Source: Calonectria ilicicola (lineage: Eukaryota; Ascomycota; Sordariomycetes; Hypocreales; Nectriaceae). From it: a stretch of DNA of 64,000 bases. A program made the translations under genes and the position numbers. Below are positions 45,417 to 56,803 of this stretch, piece after piece. Location of the stretch: NCBI GenBank assembly GCA_020809705.1, contig CP085829.1, positions 6,634,001 through 6,698,000 of the forward strand, written 5' to 3'. Below the pieces are notes generated by a model. That model saw nothing but the letters and a program-made list of their open reading frames with translations. It had not been told where the DNA came from and did no database searches. Position 1 is the first letter of the stretch, and the number at the start of each line of letters is the position of its first letter.

Positions 45417-46058
45417 AATATATTCCAATCATTTGGGATCTATTTTCAAAAAGAAAAAAAATCGGTGTGGCGAAAAGGCACCATTGGCCTGGGTGCATCA
45501 GTCCGCGACGTCTTGCGATAGCTGGATTGCAGGTTTCTTTCTGTTCTTTCTTTTTTTTTTCCCCTCTTTTCCTTTCCACCTTCTTTCATTTTCTTTCATT
45601 TTTCCTTTGAAATGGCTTGGCATTAGTGATATTGAGCAAAAATAGAATTACAGCGACGCGACAATGAACTAGAGATATAGAATATGGGTCCAATTTGGAC
45701 AGGGAAACAGGATACATGCTAGAGAATTTTCTTATGTTATTTACTGTTTATAGATGCGACATTGTCTGCGCGAACTGGGTCAAGCGCTGATACAGTCTCT
45801 ACCTTCTAGTAAATTTTGATTTGTTTTGTCCAGGTATAAATATAAATGAAAGAGTTTGAATTGCAGCGTCAAAGAGTCGATTATCGTTTGAAGTAACCAT
45901 CTGACTTTTTAATATGTACTATCTAGAGACGTCCTTGACCATTCCCCAGCCGATCTACCAAAATACATAATATGTACACAAAGTGGACCCAAGCATCAAG
46001 ATTTCACATAGGCTTGGTCTAGAGCGAAAGAAAAAAAAGTGGTTCAAAGCAAAGGCAT
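45417..46058. other. Convergent 3' region with polypyrimidine tract
   Basis: 642 bp between two stop codons. The plus strand from about 45530 to 45609 is nearly all T and C (T11 run included). No gene seen. Confidence 0.5.
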
Positions 46059-46876
46059 TTAGCACTCACCAAGCTTGGTGGGCTCGCAGTCACCGTTGGA
46101 CTTGTCACAACCCTCATAAGCCTGGCACTGAACCTTGGGGAAGCAGTTGTTGTCGTAAGTAGCCTAGGATTAATAGTTAGAATAATTTCGGAGGAATATT
46201 GACTTATTAAAGGAAACCATAGCACGTACCTTGTCGCCGAGGTTGGTGTTGATGCCAATCAGCTCACCACCGTTGACAGCAGTGACACCCTCCATGTGAA
46301 CAGTGCGAGCGCAGTTACCCTTGCAGTTACCGCAGGAGCGGTAGACCTTGCCGTAGTCATTGGCGTAAAAGTTGTAGATGTTGACAGTACCGCAGCCGTT
46401 GTGCTGGATGACCTTGTCAGAGGCACCGTAGGCACCACCGCCGATAATGTTGGCAACGCCGTCGCCCTTGATGGAAATGGCATCCTCGCAAACATTCTCG
46501 AACCAGACAAACTCGAGGGTGCAGCTGCCCAAGCAGTAGACACCCTCCTTCTGGTCAGCACCGATGATGACGTTCTTCAGAGTAGCACCGTCCTCAAGGA
46601 CAAAGACGGTGTCAGCCTCGCCTATCCATTGTCTCAGCATGGAAAATTCAAATTGCAACCATATTAATAACACTTACCTCCCTCGCTCTGGCCAGTGCAG
46701 CTCTCGCCACGGTCGTACTTGACCCAGCCCGCATCAAAGACCTCGCCGGCGCCGATGTACTGAGGCTCGCTCAGAGACTTTTGTCCAGTGGCCGTGGGAA
46801 GACCACCATCGTAACCCAAGCAAGCCATAGCTGCAGGGAGGGCGGCAATCATGGAGATGAGGCTGACGGAATGCAT
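46059..46876 (-). CDS. Pectate lyase, polysaccharide lyase family 3
   Basis: Exons 46678-46876, 46230-46621 and 46059-46163 give 231 residues, typical for PL3. The signal peptide ([14 protein letters not shown]) indicates secretion. The right-handed beta-helix repeats show [50 protein letters not shown] (calcium and catalytic region) and [14 protein letters not shown]. Cysteine-rich turns and the C-terminal [14 protein letters not shown] end (Cys last) are family features. It cleaves polygalacturonate by Ca2+-dependent beta-elimination, a trait of plant-associated or saprotrophic fungi. Upstream, a TATTTAAA on the gene's strand (47050-47057) lies about 175 bp before the ATG. Confidence 0.94.
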
Positions 46877-49800
46877 TGTGATGATGATGTTTTTGGTTGA
46901 TGGGAAAAAAACAAATCCAATCAATGGATATGGAGGTAAAGAATGAGTGTAGCAAAAAGAATGAAATGGGGAATGGACAGGTTTGTCTTGACTCCAGGTC
47001 GATGATGTACAAAGAATGGGAATCGATCTGGACGCGGCATCCTGCTACATTTAAATACCCTCATGAGCTTACCAAGACTTGGCGAGGACGAGTCGGAGGG
47101 GCCCGATGATCCGTCCGCGTCACAACCACAATTGAATTGTAGATAAGGTTATTGGATCTGTTCAGGGTGGTCTATATTCAGAACCCTGTATTGTGTATAA
47201 GCTTAAAGCAAACCTTGCAGGGGTTATGGGTGGTGGTCTGACAAGGTGTGTAGAAATGTCTCCTTGTTTCCAGATCATGGTTGCAATGAACTGGCCGTGA
47301 GAAATCCCCAAGTAAGGGATTAAAAGTATCTTGTATCTGAGCCATCTATTACTTGTCGCATTTGCGAATAAAATCCAAATTACTCGACGCGACGGGATCA
47401 GAAAGCTATTGCGCTTAAAAAGAGCCATCATCAACTGATTGAATTTCTGGAGGACCATCCCACCTTTCCCGCGGTGGATGCATGTGATGTTTCATCTGAT
47501 GACGTGTAATTCGTTCCATTCTTTGATAGAAGTGCCGCGAAGAAAATGAGAAGGGGCAGTGAGGACGGGGCTTTGCCTGAAACGGCCGGAGAAATGGAAA
47601 TCCGGCAGGGGACGTGCTGTATTTCTGACTCCATCACCATCTTGGCAGTTATGGGTTCAGCTCAGCCAGCGCCAGATGAAACAGCAACCCCAGACTGCAG
47701 CGCTGTGCAAGTGGGTCATTTCGTCTGGACTTGTGGATGCGACTCTTCACAGCCTCCAAATGTCACCGGAGAAAATAAATCGCAGCATTCAGCTCTCCCA
47801 GATGGACCGAAACATACATATGTGGGGCTTCCCCTCCCATTTCCAACCACCTCGGTCATGAAACAAGACCGAGATGATTCCAATCATGCCCAGAAGAGAT
47901 GTCACCGGCTGCTCCAATTACCATCACACGAGCTGTCACCAGATATCCTGAATTATCTTGGTTCCTTCGGTATTGCAAGTTATTGCGCTATATATTTCCG
48001 CGTTTTAACGAAATGAGGCGTTAATATGCAAGACTTGGTGACGATCTTGGCACCATTGTCATACCTTCAAGGCAAATAAAGATTCATTAATTGGCTTATC
48101 TCCCGCTACACTGTTGTTTGACACGGCCATCAGATTTCATATCAGGATTTATGAGACTACTGTGTTGGAGGGCTCGTGACAGGGCGATGCAAAACAAAGG
48201 CAAGATGTTCGCCAAATCTACATAGAGAATCAGCGTGGAAAACTCAACAGATTAGATGAGGCGATAACCCACATGAACTCACCCATGCTCAATGCAGCTC
48301 AGCTTTTCAGTTTCAGGTCCTCAGAATCTACTCTTGAAAGCCCCTTTGACTCCGGGTAGTTGATAGATAACATGATTACATGCTTCTATTCATACTATGG
48401 ATTATTAAGTGTATGGGTTGGGCTGCGTAGGTGTCAAATTTAATCACATTGATTTGTGGTATGATGCATTGACGCCGTTGTCTTCCAAATGGGGAAACGA
48501 ACTGGAAAGAGCAAGCTAGCTCAGCATCATTGGGCCTGTAAACAAAGTTCCATATTTCGAGTCGCCTCTAAGAAAAAAGAAATACGAAAAGTTGATTGGG
48601 TTGGGAATAATCTCATCTTCACGTTTTCAAACCGGGCCGAAGGAATTTTTTGCAAGGTCAAATGTCGAGCTAAAACGTTTGTTCAAAATTTTATCGAGGG
48701 ATTACTTAGGATATCTAGTTTTGGGGATGATAAGGGCGATAACGGATGTCACCGTGGGAAAGCAGGTAGTCTAACCAAGCCGGTTCGGCGACTGCGTTCC
48801 CGTGCCATCTTTCTAAGACGGATATGTGCTTTTTTTGCAGGATCTAGGATATCAAGCTTCAACTACGTGCAACCTTTGGTTCAGACGTGTGAGAATGAAA
48901 ATGGTGGCAAACCCTAGGCCGATGCATTCTCCTATCTGCTGTGAACGTTTGTAGGTCGAAAATATATGTGGGGTGGAACCTGGGTGAAAACCAGATTTGG
49001 ATAAGAGCAAGAAAAAGTATAATGATGAGCGGCATGAGGCAATTAGTAGACCTTGGGTTCCCAGCAACGCAAAGGACCTTGGATATTTACTGCCTGTGCT
49101 GGATTGCAGGGGCATGCAGTTGGTGTGGGTGATGTCTCGCCGATGGTCGCTTCGTGTCATAACTTTGCCTGGTCATCTTGGTTATTGTGCTCGAATGCAT
49201 AGATCTGATTGCAGGCAACTTTAAACCTTTTTTATTGAGCAGGCTATTATTGTCACCCAAAAGAAGGAAAGCAGGGTGGATCAATTCCCGGGTTTGATCG
49301 CCATGATCTGTCGCCTCGAGCATCCACTTTGTAATATTTACAATACAATCCTTGAAAGATTGTTTTCTGTCTACTTTTTCCTGCTATTTCTTAACTACTT
49401 AGTAAGGAAATAAATATAAATATATAAATTTATTAGTATTATTTATTCATTTCTAAGTACTAACTTGATATTTTGAGTAATTATGTTCTATGGTACGTAA
49501 TTGGAAAACGTCACTAGGGCACGATCTTTCAGGGATGTTGTAGGTTCAGCAATCCAAGCTAGAATCGGCGATCTCTGAAACCTACGCCACGATTCATGCG
49601 CTAGAAGGAAATTGAGCCCTTGTGATTTAGTTAGGTGAAAAAAAGACACACACACAACTTTAGAAGCTCCATTTCTTTCTTGTTCTTTACTTTTGCCAAG
49701 GCCGTCCAATGTCTTCATTTGGGACTTGCTACCCTACATCAATTGTTGTGCACGTGATTGTTTTGTCGGATCAATCAGCACGCGTAAAGGGTTTTTGCCC

Positions 49801-50552
49801 TTGTGGGTCCCCGATTAGATGAGCTCTGAGCCTTGCGGGAGAAGCCGAGGTTAGCTCGATTTGTCCATCCGGGCTTGATAAGAGGAGATTGATGACACCA
49901 TTTTTGTCTGGCAGGGCTGTGGATCGATATTCTTGTCGCAGCGAAAACCAATGATGTGGATGGTTCGCAGATGTCTATTGATTGAGGGGCGCATGAGCAT
50001 TGGGATGGCGCTGCAGCTAGAGCAGGACTCAAGCCAGAAAGGGGCCAGCTGCGTTAAACTATAGGAATCCCACATGGGAAGCCGAAATAGCTTGGGCTGG
50101 GAGCCAATCATTTTGGAATTGGACAGAGCGAGCGAGGCGGAGCATGGCAGAAAGAGCCCGCTGAGCCTTACAGGGCTTGAGGTGCAACGGCTGCAGGGGG
50201 CTTTTGGCGGTGCGGACATGCCGAAGCTCCTGCGACTTCTGGAGCGTCTGCCGAGCGAGATACAGGCTCAGCCCCCAGGGGCCGCTGGTGATTGGGCTGC
50301 GGAAGCCATGGGCGCGCGCCCACAAGCACGAGCACTCGGTTAGCGTGACAGTGGTGGTGGCTCGGGCCACAGCGACGGACAAGGTTATTTTGTGTCTCCC
50401 GGTGGCATGGCTGCTGAGGATATTAATTAGGCGTTGGGGGCGCCCCCTCAACCTTCTCCCGCACTCGAAGGAAGAGCCTCTGTCTTGTCTGTCCTCGCGG
50501 CACGGCGACGACGCCATCGGCCCCAGATCTGTGTGTGCATTGACCAAGCAAG
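46877..50552. other. Intergenic, about 3.7 kb
   Basis: Pectate lyase promoter at the left, Zn2Cys6 promoter at the right, and a MITE-like element (49339-49542) between. Frames of up to 167 codons occur at 47546-48016 and 50059-50559 but lack any motif, signal or spliced continuation. Confidence 0.45.
49339..49542. mobile_element. MITE-like element, copy 2 (TA-flanked, 200 bp)
   Basis: The body 49341-49540 is flanked by TA. The left end CAATACAATCCTTGAAAG and the reverse complement of the right end, CAACATCCCTGAAAG, are imperfect inverted repeats. The subterminal GTCACTAGGGCACGATC matches copy 1 at all but two positions. The AT-rich interior has TAAATATAAATATATAAA runs and no coding potential. 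Confidence 0.65.
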
Positions 50553-52642
50553 ATGCCATCGTTGATGACGGACCATGACAAGGACAAGGTGGTCGTCTCT
50601 GGAGACGATGCCGCGTCGCCAGAGGTCGAGGTCGAGGTCGAGGTCCAGCCCCAGCTCCGGACCGACGGCGACGGCGCCGTTTCCACGGCTGCTGCGGCCA
50701 CTAACACGGAGCAGTATGATGATGATGGCCCGGAAGAGCAGCAGCAGCATGGCCCTGTCCCCCCTCCAGTCACAGCTGCCTGTCTTGCCTGCGTGAGTGT
50801 CCCCCCAGGAGCAGAAGCATAAGCCGACCGAATAGGCCTGGGCCCTGGGCCTGCGGCTGATCCGAGGATTGCGTTGCTTGCCCCTTCTGATCGGCAGCGG
50901 GGCTAACACACGCTCATCTCACCTACAGCGCGCCAAGCACCTCAAATGCGATGGCAAGCGGCCTTGTTCCCGCTGCATCGCCTTCAGCTGCGACTGCAAA
51001 TACGTCGCATCGCGTCGCGGCTACAAGGGCCCGCGTAGAGACAAGGTCGCCAAAAGATACCCCGCCAAGCTCCATGCCCTGCAGCCCGCTCGCCCGTCGT
51101 CAACCAGCGCCACCAACCGCTTGGTCGTGGCCAATCCCAACTTTGTGACCTCATCATCCAACGCTGCCACCTTCAACCCGGACATCTTCATCTCTAGCGA
51201 CATTCCCTTTCCGGCCTATCCTCCCCAGAACCCATCTTCCAATTTCTACTCCAACTTTGCGTTTTACAATTACGATAATAGCCTCAAGTATGCCTTCGCC
51301 CACCAAGATGGCCAGCTGGCCGTCCTCAAGGAGAAATACATCAGCGCCTTCTATCACCATTTCTATGCCGCGCACCCGTTTGTCTTGCCTAGAGTTTTTC
51401 TCCTCCCATTGGCCGAAGACGGTGGCCTCGAACACCTCCTGGCCGTGATGCGATGGATTGGCTCGCTCTACATCGATGCCGGCCCGACTTGCACTGCACT
51501 CTTCGACCAAGCCTATCGCCTCACATATAGCCCTACCACTCCCAAAGATGCCTTTTTAGTCCAGGCGATGCTTCTTCTAATTCTCGGCCTCGATGGTAAT
51601 CGAAAAAGAGACGAGGTCCTGGCTATTCTCACTGATGCACAACAGTTGTCTGTCAAGATTGGTCTCAACACCCGTGCATTTGCCGGCGCAAATGGTCAAG
51701 GCATCGCCGTTCTGGAGGAGAGCTGGCGGAGGACTTGGTGGGATCTATACGTCATTGATGCTCTGATTGCAGGAGTCCATCGTACAACCGCCTTTCTCTT
51801 GTATGATGTTCCCACTGACGTTGCCCTTCCGTGCGAGGAGGCGCAGTATCTTGCAGGCGTGAGCTTCCCCATGATAACATCTGCATCCTTTTTGGACACT
51901 TGAATGCTAACACAGGCCTTGCTAGTATATCCCACCACCTTTGCACCTAGAAGACATAGATCGCCACTTCCTCGACGGAACTCGACAATTTTCCTCTTTT
52001 GCCTATCGAATCCAATGCGGTCGTAATCTCGGAAAGTTCATGAGAATGTCTGGCATGGGGCCAAAGGACATTGCAAAGATTGAGGCCCTGCTGGCAAACT
52101 GGCGACTCCAGCTACCCGCCTCGAAGCGAGACGCCCTCGATCAATTTGGCCAGCGAGACGAAATGATGTTCCAAGCATTGATGATGGTCCATGCCATCTC
52201 CATCCTCCTCCACCAACCCTTTTCACAGCTGGACCCGTCCCCGACCTGGTACATCAACGCATGCGCACCAAACACACCCGCTCTATCAAGCGAAGACTTT
52301 AATTTACATACAAACCACACAATCAAGTCGGCCAACGAAATTAGTCGACTAATTACCCATCCGGTCCCATTACTCTCACATACGCACTTTTTCGCTTACA
52401 TGATAACACTCTCGTCGACCATCCATCTCAGCCAGTGGGCTCTCACCTTTGTATCTCATAATGACGATCACCTTCGTCAGCAAATTCGCCTCAATCTAGG
52501 TGCTCTAAAATCGTATGCCCGCATATGGCCCGCGGCAGATCACTTGCGCCTTCAGGTCAAAGGCATCACCCAGGAAGTGTTTCGCATGAAAAAGCAGCAG
52601 TTACCCGAAGCAGTTACGGTCCCACTGTTGGACTGGCCTTAG
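50553..52642 (+). CDS. Zn2Cys6 transcription factor (3 exons)
   Basis: Exons 50553-50792, 50929-51858 and 51926-52642 give 628 residues. An N-terminal acidic region includes a VEVEVEV run encoded by tandem GAGGTC units. The zinc cluster is split exactly at its second Cys by a 136-bp intron: Cys77, Cys80 / Cys87, Cys93, Cys96, Cys103 (CLAC|RAKHLKCDGKRPCSRC). A basic arm follows (RRGYKGPRRDKVAKR). The regulatory domain contains EESWRRTWWDLYVIDALIAGVHR, the conserved fungal_trans core. The second intron acceptor is chosen to give AQYLAG-YIPPPLHLEDID. Convergent with an aldehyde dehydrogenase; no regulatory link shown. Confidence 0.92.
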
Positions 52643-53022
52643 ACAAGAAACTCCCACAAAAAACATGGTGATCATTTTAGCTGCTGAGCTTGTTTTTAGC
52701 TGGACTGAAAATACTGGCTGGAATGGATAAACAAGAGCAGTGCGTCTAACGATTAGCTCCTGAAAAGTTTTGGTTTCATTTGGGATCGATTACTATTTTG
52801 AGATTCATTAATCTGTTTGTGCCACGATTGATTCTAATGGCGCTTGTATTGAGGCGATTAGTTGCATCGCACTATTTCCCTTATCGGAGTTGCATGGGTA
52901 GCAAGTAAGGAGCTACTACAGCAATACTGTAGAAGCCACCGCAGCAATACTGTAAAAAGGCACTCATCACAGTTACCATAGTTATATTATTACCATATTG
53001 CTTACTGCTCCGGTAGATCAAA
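52643..53022. other. Convergent 3' region
   Basis: 380 bp between the Zn2Cys6 and aldehyde dehydrogenase stops. Holds the small CTGTA repeat annotated separately. Confidence 0.5.
52916..52954. repeat. CAGCAATACTGTA repeat with hairpin
   Basis: Two copies of CAGCAATACTGTA start 23 bp apart (52919 and 52942). The first sits in a perfect stem, CTACAG-CAATA-CTGTAG (52916-52932). Between two convergent stop codons it may act in 3' end formation or be a relic of an insertion. Confidence 0.6.
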
Positions 53023-54682
53023 CTAATAATGACCGGCCACTGTCAATGTCCCAGTCTTGGACACAAGGTACTCCTCAACTGCAACGTCTTTTCCTGATTC
53101 TTTACCATAACCTGACAATTTGATGCCACCAAATGGAGACTCGGCTGCAGATGAGTTGCCAGAATTCATTCCAATCATCCCAGCCTCCAAATTCTCAAGC
53201 AATCGCCAAGTTCGATCAACATTCTTTGTGAAAAAGTAGCTGGCAAGTCCCATGCTTGTGTCATTTGCATATTGCACGACTTCTTCCTCTGTTTCGAAGC
53301 GGTATGCAGCAAGCACAGGAGCAAAGGTCTCCTCACGACTGATGAGCATCGACTGTGTCGCGTCCCGTAGAATCGTGGGCTGGAAATAGAAGCCGTCACC
53401 ACCGCCCACGTCATTCCCAGGTTTCCCCCCTATGACTATTTTCGCACCTGCGGCGACAGCATCGTCGACGTGCTGCTGTGCCTTTGCGATCCCGCGTGGG
53501 CTGGTCAGCGGGCCGATGGTGGTGCTTGGATCAATACCATGCCCTTGTTTTAGAGTTTTGGTTTTTGAAACTAGTTTTTCTAGGAACTCTTCGTATATGC
53601 CGCTTTGGATGTAAACGCGGTTTGCTGTAATACATGCCTGGCCTGCATGTCGCCACTTGAGCTTGAACAACTCATCGAGCGCTTGATCCTGGTCACAATC
53701 GTCAAAAATGAGAAAAGGGCAGTTGCCTCCGAGCTCGAGAGTCAGCTTCTTCAACCCTTCGGAGCAATGTCGAGCTATAAGGCTTCCAATCCTGGTAGAG
53801 CCAGTGAATGTCACCTTCTTGACTAGCTCATGCTTGCAGAGTGTTTCTGCAACATCTGGCGTGTTGGACAAAGATGTGGGAATTACATTAAACACGCCGG
53901 GTGGGAAGCCGGCATCTGACGCCAGCTTTGCGAGAATGAGACAAGTCAAGGGCGTCTCCGGAGACGGCTTCGCGATCATGGTGCAACCAGCCGCCAATGC
54001 AGCTCCAACCTTGCGGAGGATCATTCTGAGAAATAAGAATGTTAGCATAACTGAGCTGATAATATAGCATATTGACTTACGCGATCGGAAAGTTCCATGG
54101 GACCAGAGCTACACAAACGCCAATAGGCTGCTTGACGACAATGACACGGCGGTTTGCCGTCGCCGGAACGCTCACATTTCCCCGAACCCGTTCGGCTTCA
54201 CCCGCAAACCACCAGGGAAAGCCGAGTGCGTATTCCAGTTCGCCATGAGCTTCTGCGAGTGGCTTGCCAGTCTCATATGTCAAGATGCGCCCAATGTCAT
54301 CTTTGTTATCGCGTATCAAGCGACCCCACTCGAGCAGTTTCTGAGCTCGAACCCGAGGATTCTCTTTTTTATACAAGGCAAACGCCCGTGCACTTGATTG
54401 AACAACCGCATCCACGTCTGATGGGTCAAGATCCGCACACGAAGCAAAGTTTTTGCCAGTGCCTGGGTCTGCACAGGACATTCAATAATTTGCGAGGAAA
54501 CAAGATGGCAAAACGAACCTTGAATGTCAAACCTCTTTCCCGATGCCGCTGGTCTCCATTCACCATGAATGTACGCGTCCGTTTTCAACAGGTCCGGATT
54601 GGCAAGCTGTGTGTGGCTGTCAATATTACGTTAGATGGCGTCCTTTCCACGGAAGTCTGACCTGGAAGGGAAATTGTTCCAT
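53023..54682 (-). CDS. Aldehyde dehydrogenase, succinate-semialdehyde dehydrogenase-like
   Basis: Exons 54662-54682 (7 codons), 54519-54606, 54081-54468 and 53023-54025 give 499 residues. The start exon MEQFPFQ joins LANPDLLKTDAYIHGEW in phase, the usual GabD-type beginning. NAD(P)-binding PWNFP, FTGSTRIG, general base Glu263 in LELGG and nucleophile Cys297 in GQACITANR are present, as are ETFAPV and the C-terminal SPFGGIKLSGYGKE. It should oxidise succinate semialdehyde (GABA shunt) or a similar short omega-carboxy aldehyde to the acid. No long mitochondrial leader is visible, so it is likely cytosolic. All catalytic residues are intact. Confidence 0.94.
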
Positions 54683-56803
54683 TTTGACGTATCCTCTTCT
54701 TCTCCTCGTCCCGATAAATTTTGTGTATGTCAATACCTCGCAGCTCGTCGAGCTAGTCAGCTATAGCGCTTGTAACTAGATCCTGGCTTGTAAATCGAGC
54801 TATATTAAACCGCGAGAACAGGGCATGAGCTCGGTAGCGAGTCGGCGGGGTGAGGTGCGGGGCTTTGCGGGCGCCGTTGCAACCGGAGAATAAAAGCAGA
54901 GGCGGAGTTCGTCATCCGACTAGATAACAAAATTCTTCGGCGACACGGTCGCAAGTTAATGCGGATCCGACATGATAATAGCCTGGTGTTATTGTCATCC
55001 AATACGTATCGCGCGGGGATTGAGCATCATGGTTCTCTTCATTGAATGAATACGAAGTAGCCCATGATATCCGTTGGAGATTTTCGGCACAAATTCAACT
55101 TTGCCGCCATTGTGCTATTGGTGATGGCGACAATTTCAGTTGTCCGTCATGATGAAGGGTTAATAAAGTCCCTACAAAGATCAATCGGCACAAGGCTATT
55201 TATTAATACGGTTCAAACATTAGTACACTGGACGGCGCCTATGTGTAGTGGGAGTGGGGTTGATCTGAATGGCATACATTTTAAAATCTACGGTAGGGAA
55301 AAAAGGATTGGCTGGACGATTGCAAACTCTAGAGGACCACTTATTTATCATTGGCATTTCAAGAAACACAAAGTCAATTAGGTTCACTCTCGTACGGAAC
55401 TAATTACGTGGCCACGGAAAACTAACTCGCGCTTCGACATGGTAGCACAGGTTCCGCACCCCCTGGTCAATTCATGCGATCCGTCCCCACGAAATATCGT
55501 GTCTGGGGGAGGATGTCTGTTTTGTGGAGCAGGCAACTGGGTCATGTGGGAGCACCGTGGCCCAAAGTCGTATGTGGCTTGCTTAGTTATGAGTCTGTCA
55601 TCCATGAAACGGCGGGGGTTTGTCTCGAATCAGGTTATATCTTCATTGCTTAACACTTTGTTAAGACTAGATAAACCACGGTTTGTGAATATAACACCAA
55701 ATCCACAGACATGTAAATGCTCCATCATCAATGCTAGCCGTAGGGCATCAATAAACTTTGAGTTCCCTTTCAAATAACCTCAAGAGGGTCCGTTGTAGAT
55801 CGGAGCAAATAAACTACGGGAGAGCTACTCGCCCGTCTTCTATCGGCCAATTTCATCGCGTCATGCAGGCAATGAAACTGGGGTTAACGACAGTTTGACC
55901 CCATAATGGGCGCTACGAACTGTATTTTACGGACAGGTCCTCAATAGGGTAGGCCAAGCCGCAGATCCCTGGCATGAACTACATGTTTTCGCTCCACCCA
56001 CCAGGCTCAGCCCCCCAAAAGCTCGTCTCGAGCTTCAGTCAAATGGTTCCACGGGCTCATGGTGATCCATAATTGAGCTTTCCATGGCTCTGGGATAATG
56101 CGGGGATAGCGCGCGCAGAAAACGCGGGGTCTCCAAACTCGTAATCGGTCCGATTGCGGTCCATTCATAACCCCCGTCTAGTTGGCCGACAAGAACAGGT
56201 ATTGGGTGGGACTGCACTGGTCTCCCTTGTTTCGACCTCGTTGTTGATTCCCCTTGTTGGTTCAGCTATAGCCGAGCCCTGAGAACAGCGTTGTGTTGCC
56301 AAGGCGAACCAGCCAGGGGCTCCGCGCTATTAGAATTTTAGCACGAGCTTGCTGGCCCTAGTGGCCCGTCCCGATTCGCCCTCGTTGGGATCTTCCCACT
56401 TTCCGACAAGCCCTTTTCAGAAATGTGTGACGAACAAGCCCCGGTGCCCAGCCAGCTAAACTTGAATCGGGCAACTAGCTGTCATGTCATGATGCTACGG
56501 CTGAGGTCCCGACAGAGCTGTTGGGAGTATCAATCATGTCTTGTGATGAATGGTCCATGCGTATTCCCGTCATACCACGAGTCAGGTTTGACATCTTGGC
56601 ATGGACTCCATGATTTTGTCCTGGTGGCTGGCTTGAGACATTGTAACCCTGGCGGGAAACCTCCGTCGGGCACATTCTTACCAGGGCATTCAACTTAAAG
56701 TGCCAGCAATCTGCCAGCATGACCCCGTTTCTGTTCCGCTTGCTCTCGTCTTTTTACATCCAGACATATTTTGCTTTTACAGCCTTGGTTTCATCTTTCA
56801 ACC
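54683..56803. other. Intergenic, about 2.1 kb
   Basis: Divergent upstream regions of the aldehyde dehydrogenase and the second sugar permease. Frames of about 105-112 codons at 55064-55381 and 55439-55777 show no family features. Confidence 0.45.

Noticed and set aside
47546..48016. A 156-codon plus-strand frame
   Set aside because: No recognisable domain, and the composition looks like non-coding DNA.
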